A stretch of DNA of 40,058 nucleotides from the NCBI GenBank assembly GCA_001179505.1, contig CDMY01000564.1:1328-41385 (forward strand), written 5' to 3'. Positions 19,682 through 31,533 of this stretch are shown here, piece after piece. The notes below the pieces were generated by a model, which ran no database searches, was not told the origin of the DNA, and worked only from the letters and a program-made list of their open reading frames with translations. Every line of letters begins with the position of its first letter. Positions within the stretch are counted from its first letter, which is position 1. A program made the translations under genes and the position numbers. Origin of the DNA: Vitrella brassicaformis (taxonomy: Eukaryota; Sar; Vitrellaceae).

Positions 19682-21099
19682 ATGACAGCTACTGACGGAC
19701 TCATCTCGTGGGTATCGAAATGTCGAAGGCATGAAGTGCTGATAGCAGCTGGAGGGGTGCTGTTGCTTCTGTCACTTTTCTCTGTCTACCAACTGAGGAT
19801 AGCGCATCGCTTCTACCAGAGGAGGTCTCTGAGAACACTGCCTCACGGCATGGCGCTGAGCGCGGTGCAGAAAAACTCTTCCCGGTGGATCAAAATGCCG
19901 CGGGAAGTCATCCTGAAGATGAAAAGACCCGTCGTTGGCAGAAGTTCCCGCTTATCTTACCGGCATTCGTCTTCGTCATCACTTGGACCCGTACATTGGT
20001 GGTATCCAGGTTTTCGTTGGGTCTTCATGATCACGCCGACATATCGTCGTGTCACGCAGCGCCTCGACCTTGTGCGTCTCACAAACAGCCTCGGGCATGT
20101 TGAGAATGTGGTATGAACATGAAGAAGACACCGACCTCTGGATACACCCCTGTACTCCTTGCAGCATTTCGTGCTCGTCGAGGATTCCCATCAAATCACG
20201 CCAAGAATACAGCAGCTGCTTGATGCAAGTCCAGTGCTGCATTGGTCCCACCTTCATTTTTCCACTACCGGCCAGTACCACGTAAAGGGTGCAGAGCAAA
20301 GGAATACAGGGCTCGACCACATCCGTGGCATGATTAGCAGCGAGATTGACGCCGACCTTCGGAGGGCTTACGAGGTCGAGTATACGTGCCGAGCATATCC
20401 ATTTGTCCGACTGCGTTGTTTTTGGCGTTCAGGCCGGTGTGGTTTATTTTGCTGACGAGAGCAACGCATACGACCTCAAACTGTTCGCAGAGATCCGGAA
20501 AGTGAAGCGGATAGGCGTGTGGCCGGTGGGGGCCGTTTCAGGTCTCCCCTTCCAGCACTGTGTCGTTAGTCCAAACACGGGCAAAATCAAAGGCTACGTG
20601 GCAGAGGTGAAATCCATCTGTCCACCTTCTTTGTTGGTTAATTGCACCTGTATCAATGCAGAGCCTTAACCCCTTTCCGATGGACACCGCGGGTGAGACA
20701 TCCTGGACGTCACGTCAGGATGTGCTGCTAAGCGTTTGACTAGATTTGTCTAGGCTTTGGGATTCATGTAAAAAGCATCCTGACACACTCCCGCGACGAG
20801 CCCCGCTGGAACAAGCACGCCGAAGCAGACATGGCGGTGAAGGCTTGTACGCGGTTTCCTCATGGGATGGGTGGACGTGAATTGGTGTTTGCAGATCACT
20901 GATTTTCTTCAGCAATTCGGCCTGCCCCTGGAAGAGCTTGAGCCTCTTGGATCCAATTGCACAGAGGTACACCGTGTGGATGAGCTTCTTCAAATCCTCG
21001 TCCATTGTGCAGGTGCACGTATGGAAGGCGCATACTGAGCATGGTGCCCGTCCTGACGCGGTGATTCAACAACTCGGTCATCATGGATGGCATGATTGA
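19682..21099 (+). CDS. GT43 family glycosyltransferase (beta-glucuronyltransferase-like)
   Basis: A Golgi-type type II membrane enzyme of family GT43, whose members transfer glucuronic acid or xylose in beta linkage. Seven exons join in frame to about 361 residues: 19682-20110, 20165-20374, 20433-20606, 20662-20692, 20754-20836, 20895-20966 and 21013-21099. A short cytoplasmic part is followed by one membrane segment (VLIAAGGVLLLLSLFSVYQL, about residues 17-36). Family blocks are FMITPTYRRVTQRLDLVRL, HFVLVEDS, EQRNTGLDHIR, VVYFADESNAYDLKLF, IGVWPVGAVSGLPF, NPFPMDTAGFG, LEELEPLGSNCTE and VHVWKAHTE. The metal-binding DDD of the FADDDN motif reads DES here, a notable change at the donor-nucleotide site. 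The Met at 19682 was chosen because it places the membrane anchor properly; an in-frame Met at 19469 gives an odd extension. Substrate is unknown. Confidence 0.9.
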
Positions 21100-22194
21100 A
21101 AACGATAGATGGCCAGACCTCTACACTGAGTCGCACTTATTTGTCTAGATTGGTAGATGATGTATGCACGTCTGTGGCCATTCATGACCGAAAACGAGAG
21201 ACGGCCCAGTCCACAATATATAGCCCTTTATGACGGAATGGCAAAGTATTTGTCTACTTTGTCGACTGAATCAGAACTTTAGAATTGTTGCCCTTGACCC
21301 GTTGTGGACAGGCGTCACTTACAGACTCCTTGTCGGCATGGCAGATGTGGACGCACTCCACTGTCGGTGCCTCTCTCTTAGATGGCCTTTCTGACCTCTT
21401 CTTGGTCTCGGGCACCAGCTGACTCCTGAGCACCGCGTTGGCATCGGTAATACAACAGACGCCGACTCTGTGCCAAAGCACCAAGTGTGAATACTGAACA
21501 CTGAGGAGCATATCGCCGTATCTCATTGGTGTACTTCTGCTTACGGGCGGACACCTCAGCGAACTTGATCAGCAACAAAGTGAGGGGATGGAACGATGAA
21601 GAGATAAATTGCTCTTTTCACTATCGGTTCGGGTGTAGCTTGGCGAAACCGCAGAGTCCAGGAACGGTTGATTCAGGATTCGAATGCCCCAAAGGAACAA
21701 CTCCAAATCGCTTGCATGATGCCCTCCACCTTGCCTATCACTTAAATGAGGGAGGCTGGTGGTAGAGGGACGTGTACGCAGGTGGTCGCGAGCCCTCTGC
21801 GCCCCCCTCTCTTCACCTCCTTCATCATAGCGAAAGCTTACCGGGCTTCCCTTTCTCCTCAGGTCATTTGGTGAATGAGACGCGGGTGGAAACGCCAGCG
21901 GAAATGGTTCCGGGCGCGCCCGTCACAGCGACAGTCCTATACTTGCTTCAACTCTCTCGAATGGGCTGGTCTCCGCTTAGATTCAGTGCCGTTATCGGTT
22001 CTCTTACGAAGCATCCCCCACACCCTGAATGCTTCGTGTGGGTTTGCCCCTGCATGCCGAGGGGTGACTTGGGTGAGTGTTGAATTTCTATCCGGTCTGT
22101 ACTTTCTTCACTCCTTCGCACCTACTCAGGAGAACGTGAGATTTCGAAATAACGGACAGATAGCGTAAGACAATAAAATTGTCAATACTTCTAC
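21100..22194. other. Spacer between GT43 and the large secreted-protein gene
   Basis: Several short open frames on both strands (21254-21578 minus, 21772-22083 plus) show no motif I recognise. The sequence around 21140-21265 repeats TATTTGTCTA-like words. The right end must include the promoter of the next gene. Confidence 0.4.
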
Positions 22195-25100
22195 ATGGGG
22201 CGCGGCGGGCCACTTTTTTTCCTTGTGGGAGTTGTGTGTATGTGTGATGTTTCGGCCCAACGCCGGGGTGAGTCAGGGCGACTTCCTGCAATGCTGTCAC
22301 GCCCACTGTTGTTGGGTCGCTGCAGGTTGCGTCTTGGAAGAGAACGTCGATTATGGCAAGGATTCCGATGCGGACTTAAAGAGGGCTCCTAGTGGATTTC
22401 CTGAATATCTCGGTTGCGCTAATTGGTGCGCAGCCACAGAGAAGTGCAAATACTGGGTTCACGTAAGCACAGGAGATGACGGTTCGTGCTGGCTTAAGAC
22501 GGCCAGGGATCCTGTTTCACAAGCCGCACTGAAGGACGGCGGGATGAAGTTCATGGCTGGCAACGAAGCATGCGGGGACCCAGCTAATGTGCCTGTTGAA
22601 GGTATCAACCCACAGGAGTAGAGAGTAGCATGACATTGGCATGTCTTTCGCGACTGGCTACAGATGAGCCTGAGGGAGACTTCTCCAAGTCAACCTCAAT
22701 CGATGCCGCGTTTGGATGCTTTTCTCTTAACACGACATCCAATGCCCCAATCGTCGCCCGATGGCACTACGCGGCGGTCGACAAGGGGTACGAGGTACGT
22801 GTGGACAGATGTGAGGATAAAGCTACTGCGATTACACGCACAACAGACGCCTCAGTGGTGCCAAGTACGGTGCATGGGTAATGCTGACTGCAAGTATTTT
22901 GTGTACAAACTCAAGAAGGGACACTACTACGAAGGAAGTAGGTAGACACATCTTGCTTACAGACTACCCACTCGTTTTCCTTCTTCCTGCAGACCCAATC
23001 GACGTGAACCAGGTCGACTGCCTCCTCCTTCGAGACCAGGGCGCCACACACACGCCCGAGCAGAACACAGACCTCGAGTTCGTCTTTGGACCGAAACACT
23101 GTCCGGGACAGGGTATTCACAGACGCTGACGAAACGCGCGGACACTCGCTGCACTGGGTTGTCATTGAATAGAGCCCCCTTGGAATAATCCTGTACAAGA
23201 GTGGCCTCTGCGGATCAATGTGGGTGGGCCCCCTCACAAGGACGTATACGACAAGCACTGGCAGCAGGACAAATACTTCACATCGGCGGCGGGTTTTGCC
23301 GGGGTCTACAAAAGATCCGTAAGCCCTAGCACAAGGCGGCACACAACAGGCGGGACTGCCTGTTCAGCCTTCTGTGTGGTTTAGGGCCCGTCTCTTCCTA
23401 TGGAGCCCCTCGCCCACACGGGTCGTGAGGATTTCATATATTCGATACCAGTGGAGTCCCCCGTCGCCGTTGCCGTCAACCTCTACTTTGCTGAGGTATA
23501 CAGGCATGTGTTTTGCGAATCAAAGCATTGTTATGGCCAATGGCATGTGCGTCAGGTCATTCATAGATGGAAACGGGGACAGCGCGTCCAAAATGTCTTC
23601 GTCGAGAACAACCTAGTGCTCGGTAACTTCGACACTTTCGGCACAGCCGGGGCTCTCATTTCCCCAGCGGGACCGAAGGTCTGTTGGACCACCTTGACCA
23701 AAGAATACCTGGCTGCAGCTTTCAGTTGTCTTCTTGCCTGCCGTCCTCTCAGGAGGTGAGGTTCGACGCAATGGACACAGGAACGCACGAGATGATGGGC
23801 AACTCCACGGTGAGTGTCTACAATGGTCCCAACGAGCCCTTCGGCACCATCATCAAGGTCGAGACGCCCATGGTGGTAATCGAGGACAACACCATTGACA
23901 TTAGAGCTGAACCTGTCATGGGCAAGGCGTGGCTTACCGCTATCGAGGTCTACGCGACAGAGGTCGAGCTGGACATCGCCGTCATGGCAGATGGTCCCAC
24001 TCAAACGGAACCCTTCACGGCTATTGCATTCGTGCCGGAAACGCCTACACAGGTCCATAGGAAGATGACACAGACAACACTCGACTGCCGGTGTCTGAAC
24101 TGCGTGGCCAATTGCGGCCTCTGCTTTATCAGACTCTCACGATTGAGAACAGGGACAGTCGCGACTCGAAGCTCAAGATGTCGTTTGAGGGTGGCAACGA
24201 TGACCAATTCTCTGTGGACCCCACAGATCTCACACTCAAGGCAGGAGAGACTTCCACTGTCGAGGTCACGTGGACGGGAGCCGATGCTGCAGATGGCCCT
24301 GTCGTCACCTCGCTCAAGCTATCCAAACATGTAACAGAGAGGGAATCTGCGGCCAGTGTGCCATTTTGATGATGTGCGGGTTGCAGCTTCGCGTGTTGAT
24401 CTCAGCTGACATAACCGGCAAGAAGGCCACGCTGGAAGTGCAGAGCGACATGCAGATGGGCCTCATCGCTCCTCTGAGCTACGGGGGCAGCGGAAAGGGC
24501 ATCCAGGCCCCCCTTTTGTCGAAGAAGCACGCCACCGTCACCCGGGTGGTGTCCTTCGGCTCGGAGGGAGCTTTTCAGGTATCCATTGCGGGCGTGTTTA
24601 CCGTGTCGGGACCTGGGGACATCACCCTCGAGCAGCCGCTGAAGATCGCGTCCAAGGCAGCCGTCCCCATGCGTATCGGCTTCGCTGCCGAGAATGCTGG
24701 GGACTTCGAGCTCATCGTGGCCTTCATGGGGCCTGACTTCCAGACACGGTTCATGACGGTGACAGGTCGCGGTGTCAACAAAGGCGAACCTCACTATCTG
24801 CACCCGGTGCTGGATCTGCCGTCTGGTGGCTATGTGGTGGACTACGATGGCGATGGTAAGGAAAGCCTCGTGCTCATGGGACACTTCAGCCACACACACG
24901 AACCCAAGATGGTGAGCATTAGCAAACGGACGCATAGGTGAGTGCATAGTCGTTGGCCTTTCCACCCGTGTCTTTGACCAGAGTGTGGAGAAGTGGACGT
25001 ACAGCGTCAACGGTCAGGTTGTGTCCAGCGGTGTCGATAAGGACATCACTGACGAATACGAAACCGGGGTCTATACTGTCCAACTCACCATTGAAGACGG

Positions 25101-28100
25101 AGAGGCAAAAGCACTCGCGGACACAGGGAGGTATGTGTCTACACGCACCGGAAGCAACAGCCCATCCGTGCTTGCTCTTCCTCCCAGTGTGGCCGTCGTT
25201 CCCATCGACAAGGTCCCCGGTTGTGCGGCTTTCATCTACAAGCCCCCAGCGTCCCAGCTGAAAGAGTTCTTCGCGGCTCCGATGGACGGGATCAACCTCA
25301 GGAGTGGCGAAATAATCCTCAAGCCAGCGTGGATCGGCAGCAGCCTCGACAAAGGGTGCGACCTCAAGCCCGACAGTCGAAATAATAACCTGATGGGGTC
25401 ACCCTTTAAGCAAAACCTCATCCTCAAAGCTAAGGTGAGCCACAAAGGCTCATACGTGGCTGCTGCAGAGTGCATTCTTGCAGGGCCTCCTTGAAGTGAA
25501 TGACGATATGCAGAATGAAAAAGGGGAGGTTTCGCTCACCGTCAACGCAGAGCCGGCCGTCCAGACGATGTTGTGGATAAACGGTAAACCCGTGTCCCTC
25601 AGCAAGGGCAATGCCAAAGCCAAGCTCGCCAGCGGCATTCAGCTCTTTGAAATCAGCTGGCTCATCACAGACCCCGCTTCGAAGCCTCTGGGGGTATGTA
25701 AGATGCGTCCAGAGAAGATTCGGATTTGTACTTGGCTTGTGTCCAGCTGCACATGAACGGCGAAGCGACGGGCATGGGTGAGGTCTTTCACAGCGAGCAG
25801 GATTACCCGCCTTTCATCAACCGCGTCTCCCCCACCAAGGGGCACGTCTCCGGCGGCCAAAAGATCACAATCGAGGGTGTCGGTTTCATGAATCCCCTCA
25901 CAGCAAAGGAAGGCGCGTTGCTACATTTTGACCAGACGCCTGTCGACTACCTGAAAGACGCACGAGTCTCCAAGGCCTCCGGCACACGGATCATCTACGA
26001 GATTCCGCCAGGGGTACGCGCAGGGTGGGCATTCGGAGACACACATCCGCGCATCCTGGGTCCTATGTTGGTTCGCAGGAGGAGGGAAAACTTGCTCTTT
26101 CTGTGCAGACTCCTCTTGGCAAGTCCAACAGCAAGCTATTCGAATATTCTAGCCGTGTGCCTCCCGCTATCAAGTGGATGGAGCCAACTACCCTGCTTTC
26201 ATTCGAAAACAGAGCAGCCCTCAGGGAGAATGAACGAGTATTTAATTTCATAGGTATGCGACAGGTCAAGAGGCACCAATAAGAATGGTCGTGTAATTTA
26301 CTAGGCTCGCTGACCCAGGGCGAGTGGGGGCCCGATGGTCGCCTGTACATGAGCGACGTCGGTGGTGGCATCCGGTCGATCAAGTGGCTCAACAACAAGC
26401 AGATTCAACGGAACAGCATAATCGAAATCACGACCATCATGGTCATGCACACAGTTACACAATCAGAGATCGCGTGTATCTGCGTCTTATGAACAGGAGA
26501 AGTACCCTGGGCACGCAATCACCGGCTTCGGATGTGCGTAGACGGTTGTGAAAAGCGAAATGCAAACGAATACAACTCTGTTTTTCTCTCATTGTATATG
26601 TACAAAGTCGACCCGTTTGGTGACCCAGACGACCCAGAAATGTACGTGGCACATGCTCCAATGTTCCACTGGGTACGTCACAATGCGCGGCCAACACCAA
26701 AATATCGATCGAGTCCTTTCAGCAAAATGGTGATTGCTTCACACCGGAAAAAGACCACGCGGAGTTTATTGGAGTGCTGAGCAAGCTGAAAGGTCAGGAA
26801 CAAAGGGGCCTGTGTGCACATACGTATGCGCGCGCAACTGCCGGTTTGGTGTTTGCAGGACCGCCTGACTTCAGATATCATGAAGTGGTGGTTGATGGTC
26901 TGCCCATGTCCAATCACGACCATGGCCTCAACGGCATCTCCTTCGACAACAGCGGAAACATGTACTTCCCGATCGGTGCCATGACCAACATGGTATGGAA
27001 TAACATTGGACTGTCATCTCCTTTTGTATCCGCCTGCGCTCCTCCAGGGCTGGCCCGTGTGCATCCTTGGGGGTTTGCCAGAGAGCCACTATTCAGGGGC
27101 AGTGATCAAGGTGGAGCTGAAGAACCCCAGGCGCTCAAAGAGGCTGGAGTGGGTTGACTACTTCACACGAAAACCAATCAAAAAACCCAACCAGGTCATC
27201 GATTTCCCCGAGGTTCGTTGCACTCCATCGCGCATGTGCATCTAACAGGTGGTGGCTGACACATATGATGTGGCCCCATGGGTCACTGGTGTGTACCCCT
27301 ATTCATTCGGCTTGCGCAACGCGTATGACACCGTTTACACGACAAAAGGGCAGCTATGGGTGTCGCAGAACGGCTGGAACGAGGGGTACGGCATTACAAT
27401 AAACGGGCCCCCAGAATCGGGCTGTACGTTCGACGGCTGGGATAAATCTAGCTACGCTAGTCCGGACAGAGGCGAGTGCGGTCGTGTCCATACGTATGCG
27501 GGGCAGCCATACGGCGCCCATGGCAGCAAAGGGAAATCATCCGGCTGCGTCTCGTACTGTGTGTCATCAGGCATGAACCCGTTTTGGAAGGGGGAAGAGA
27601 AGTGCTTGCCGGTGCTGGAAGAAGACTCGACTGACCCCGATCGCCTCTTCCGGACCTTTTTCAATGCATACCACGGCCTACCAAACCCAGCACGCGCGCG
27701 TAACATGGGCGACGACCGGCAGTGGTACGTCAAGGATGCCTACGCACCACACGACCCGCCAAGGTTCCACCAGGGGTATTCCTGGGAGTCATCGACCAAC
27801 GGAATTGCCGAATTCAGAGGTAGAAAACAGATCGGCACTGCGCGAGTCCCTGCATGCTTCTTTTGCGCTTAGGCAACTGCTTTGCCGGCGCAATGCGTGG
27901 TGACTTGCTTGGCGCCAAGTGGAACGGATGGATCTGGAGAGTTGACATCCCCTACCTGGAAGAGGAGGAGGGAGGGGACGTTTCTATCTCGCGGCTCGAA
28001 GGAGCGGATGTGGCTGGGCTGGAGGTATGTACTGCCGCAAAGAAGGACGCAGGTAAAGCAATTTGATGCGTGCATCGCAGGTGGTGTACGGCCCAGGTTG

Positions 28101-28843
28101 CAGCATCTTGACGCTGGACTACACCCACAACCACCTAAAACACATCATGGCCGACGACGAGGACGCCAAATCAAACGCCGGACCGACGGCATTTGGTGAA
28201 TGAAGAGACCACATAAGTGGTGGCCTCTGCAGTCATGGATGTTCTTGTGCGTGTGCTTCGGTCAATAGATATCACCCCATGGAGGGGCAACTACCGCTTC
28301 GCACACAAAGTCGTCATCGGTAAGTGAGAACTCATGCAACAGCACGAGAGCACGCAACAGCACCCGAGCACATAGTGCAACGTCGTGTTCCTGAGTGTGC
28401 AGGTGGCTACAACATGAATGGCCAGGGCAAGACGAAGCCCTCACACTCCCGGAAGGCAACCAAGTTTGTCATCGATGGGGTCGAGTGTAGCGTCATCTCT
28501 CAGAGCGTAAGCCCACCAGCGGCTTGTTACGTCGTGACTTGATGCTTCCTCATGCAGGATACACGTATCGAGGGCGTGGTTCCCGCTGTGGAGAGCCCCC
28601 GCCATATTGAGGAGCTGCTGGACGTCATCATTTACTTCGGTGATGGCACCAAGTCGGTACTACCGGACTCGTGGCTCTGGGCTGACCCACGCCATGTAGC
28701 CGGGTGGGCATGCAAGCAGATAACACCACGAGAAGCAGGAAAGGAGTCTTATGCCTTGTGTCTGCCCGTTTGCAGTCCCCAACCTGCCGGTCCGCCAAGC
28801 AGGAGACACGTGGAGAACGAGACACGTGACGATGCTGGAGTGA
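22195..28843 (+). CDS. Secreted multi-domain protein: PAN-PAN-malectin-PKD-like-IPT-GSDH
   Basis: One long gene, estimated at 1,500-1,600 residues. Checked exons: 22195-22267 (signal peptide MGRGGPLFFLVGVVCMCDVSA), 22326-22601, 22664-22794, 22847-22937, 22993-23112, 23200-23318, 23385-23495, 23556-23678, 23753-24052, 24133-24330 and 24387-24911; later exons follow the same pattern. Domains: two cysteine-rich PAN/apple modules (about residues 26-230), a malectin module (about 233-430; LRINVGGPPHKD, VNLYFAE, LGNFDTFGTAG), an ASH/Hydin-like beta sandwich (about 450-514), a PKD-like repeat (VDYDGDGKESLVLMG, KWTYSVNGQVVSSG), an IPT/TIG module (FINRVSPTKGHVSGG), then a glucose/sorbosone-dehydrogenase-like propeller (GPDGRLYMSD, MSNHDHGLNGISFDNSG, FGLRNAYDTVY, GLPNPARARN, SSTNGIAEF). 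The C-terminus ends VPNLPVRQAGDTW and 10 further residues. It is likely extracellular or on the cell surface, binding glycans and perhaps oxidising sugars. That all exons belong to one transcript is inferred from strand, phase and domain order. Confidence 0.8.
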
Positions 28844-30212
28844 TAGGAAGGCGTCGTCATCTTTGATGCGACGATGCATCCTGGATTCTTGCGTTCACCG
28901 TCGTGCCTGCATCTTGGTAAATTCACATGTTTATGTAGGCCTTATCTGTATGCCTATCGATGTCTGATGGCGCTCAATAGTGCGTAGGGAGAGGGGAGCG
29001 AAATCCTGCGCACCCTGAGACACAATACGACTGTCTTGGCGGCTGGCTCCCTGCCTGCTCTGAACGCACAAAGCCTGTAAGCCCATGTTTGTCCACCCAA
29101 ATATATACACGTCTGACATCACCCCGCCAGCGCCCCGAGGACAATCAAGATAGACCACATAGAAGGGGGGCAGCTCCCTGTGAGTCCTACACACCTTACA
29201 CAACGCACATCATCCACAACCACCTAGATAGCATACATATACAGCACCATACCGTCGCTCACTCGACCTGCGACTCCTTCAGACATGCAGTTTTGCGCGC
29301 TACCGGAGCAGACAGAGACATATACCCAGCAATCCGTCAGGATTCCCGATCAGATCGATGTGAAGATGGAGGCGGTGCATGGGGTGATTCGGCACTGAAG
29401 TTGGTGTCAGTCACTTGGCCATACAATCAGTATTTGACCAACTTTTCCAGTGCAGGGCGTCAGTTTTTCAGATCACCAGTTTTCCACGTCGGATGGCCAG
29501 TGTTCCACTCAGGTGGTCCACTGCAGATACACACCAGTTTCTCGGCCCCTCGCTTCAGTTTTCCGCATGGGGCCCCGATTTTCCGCACAGGACACAGTTT
29601 CCCCCCCTGGGTCAGTTTTCTGGCAATGTACCGCTTGTAGTGAGACACAACATAACGAGATGTATCAGACATAAATGCTTTTGCATCGAATGCACTACAG
29701 TCCCAAGAGAAATCAACAGAAACGCCGAATTCCGTGTAACCGACACCGGTTTTCGGCACTTTTTGCGCCAACGAGAAAGCGCAATTGCAATTGGAAGCAA
29801 ACTCGTCTCTCGCAATGTCCGTGCGCATATATTCCATCAACCAGACCTTGAAGCGTGTGCAAGGGGATTGCGGTTGAGTTAGCGGTGAGCAAGGTCTCAG
29901 CGGCTATGGTCTCGTTTGCGGCGGCGAATAGCGACGGCCGCTTGCGTACGAAGAGAGCATAAAGCAGTTGTGTCGTGGACGATGCACTGTGTGGCTGATG
30001 GTTCAGGGCTGTGTAACCTTTCAGTGACTGGTTCTTCTTGTTGTCGGAACGAAAAGCCATTAGCGCTTACGTGTGAACACAGCATAGCGAAATGTATCAT
30101 GCATTGACACAGTCGTGGTGATTCGGGTTGACTGCAACTTTCGGTGGCTGGTTCTCGTGTTTGACGGAGCGCAGAGGGATACAGCCATGAACCAGGCGCG
30201 GGCCACGCCTTC
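28844..30212. other. Gene-poor spacer
   Basis: No gene supported. It holds the CAGTTTTC-like array at 29428-29620, listed separately. Open frames here (29089-29640 plus, 29713-30235 minus) lack motifs and splice structure. Confidence 0.4.
29428..29620. repeat. Spaced array of CAGTTTTC-like words
   Basis: CAGTTTTC or near variants start at 29461, 29477, 29498, 29535, 29556, 29577, 29595 and 29613, with weaker ones at 29428 and 29458. Spacings are 16, 21, 37, 21, 21, 18 and 18 bases. The DNA between the words is not conserved, so this is not an ordinary tandem repeat. Confidence 0.6.
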
Positions 30213-30430
30213 ATAGGCGCGGATTTCGTCGACATAGGCGGAGACGCCAGCCTATATAGGCCCGAAAAGTACAGCCCGCGTCCGCATAGGCGCGGATTTC
30301 GTCGATATAGACGGAGACGGCAGCCTATATAGACGCAGACCTACCTATGAAGGCGCCAGACGCGCCTATATGGGCGCATGAATGGAGGCGATGAAGAATC
30401 CACCCATATAGGCGCGTCTACATAGACGGC
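30213..30430. repeat. Repeats of a CATAGGCGCGGATTTCGTCG unit
   Basis: A block of about 48 bp at 30213-30260 recurs at 30285-30332 with few changes. The words CTATATAGG and AGGCGC return several times up to 30430, in both orientations (for example CGCGCCTATATGGGCGC and CATATAGGCGCG). Confidence 0.8.
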
Positions 30431-30551
30431 ACAATGCAGGCGCGCCTGGTTAATAGACTCAATCGAATCATAACTCGCGAGACAAACATTCATTCATTCA
30501 TTAGCCATGCGTCTGTGCTAGTTCATGCGCGCCTCTGTCTCGTCCATGCAG

Positions 30552-30598
30552 GCTACGTGTCTCTTTTTCTGTGCTACGTGTCTCTTTGTCTGTGCTAC
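30552..30598. repeat. 21-bp tandem repeat
   Basis: GCTACGTGTCTCTTTTTCTGT starts at 30552 and recurs at 30573 with one change; a partial third copy starts at 30594. Confidence 0.8.
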
Positions 30599-31172
30599 AC
30601 CTCTTCTCTCTGTCTTACGGCCAGAACCTTTGTTCAGCGTCTTTTGCTTGAGCGGCAGCAGCCCCTGACCTCTGTGACTCATGTTCCTGAGCAGAGAAAA
30701 GCAGTCATTCATGGGGAGGCATTTGATAGGTCGCGTTCTTCATTCGCTGTGCCTTGGTTTGGTCGCTTTTGGGGCAGCAGTGGCGGTAGCTCTCTCGAGT
30801 TCTTGACGGTGGCTACCTGCCGACAGCAAATCAGAGTCTGATGGTTGTTTGTTTGGTTCTCGTCTCACTTTGGGCTTGTCGACGCGGTTGACATGGGACT
30901 GCGCGGGGGTCATCAGCTCGAACTCCTTGACGCTGTGCTTCATGCTGTATCAGCACCTGTCGCTGCACAACACGCTGCGTAGGGGTGGGTGGAAGTGACT
31001 GAGTCGATCGGACACTGCGGCACGCGGGAGGGAGAGGTGACGGGAAGGCGCTTTGGAAGGGTTTCTTGGTTGAGACCGTTGTTCGCCGAAGGCGAACAAG
31101 GGGTCTCATCAAAAACCCATTCAAAGCGCATTTCTCGCCACCTCTGTCTTCCCGCGTGCCGCCTGCCGCGTT

Positions 31173-31270
31173 GGGTTTAGGGTTTCAGCGCAGTGAATTA
31201 GGGTTTAGGGATTAGGGTTTAGGGTCGGGTTTAGGGCTTAGGGTTTAGTTGACTCAGGTTTAGGGTTTAT
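31173..31270 (+). repeat. Interstitial TTTAGGG telomere-like repeats
   Basis: About eight GGGTTTAGG-type units, some degenerate (for example GGGATTAGG, GGGCTTAGG), lie in the middle of ordinary sequence. TTTAGGG is the plant-type telomere unit, also known from chromerids. It may mark an old chromosome-end fusion, break repair by telomerase, or a telomere-linked repeat. Confidence 0.85.
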
Positions 31271-31310
31271 TGAAATGCCTCCCCGAAAAATCGCGAAGGG
31301 CAGCGAAGGT

Positions 31311-31462
31311 GGCCTCGATGTGGGCGCCGATGTAGGCGCCTCGATGTGGGCGCCGATGTAGGCGCCTCGATGTCGGCGCCGATGCAGGCGCCTCGATGTC
31401 GCGCCGATGTAGGCGCCTCGATGTCGGCGCCGATGTAGGCGATCGAGGCGCCTATGTCGGCG
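31311..31462. repeat. 26-bp minisatellite, about five copies
   Basis: The unit GGCGCCTCGATGT(G/C)GGCGCCGATGTA repeats head to tail from about 31311 to 31440, with one copy missing a base, and ends in a rearranged piece to 31462. The unit is rich in the palindrome GGCGCC. Minus-strand open frames through it are a by-product. Confidence 0.9.
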
Positions 31463-31499
31463 CGGCCCGTCGCTGGTATATGTCTCGCATGGCGCTTGT

Positions 31500-31533
31500 T
31501 GTGTCACCAGCAGAAGCATCCGCTGGTGACACA
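31500..31533. repeat. 12-bp perfect hairpin
   Basis: TGTGTCACCAGC (31500-31511) pairs with GCTGGTGACACA (31522-31533) around a 10-base loop. A third partial copy, CTGGTGAC, follows at about 31542. Confidence 0.85.

Noticed and set aside
20715-21005. 96-codon minus ORF
   Set aside because: It is antisense to GT43 exons E-G, which are well supported by family motifs and intron phase.
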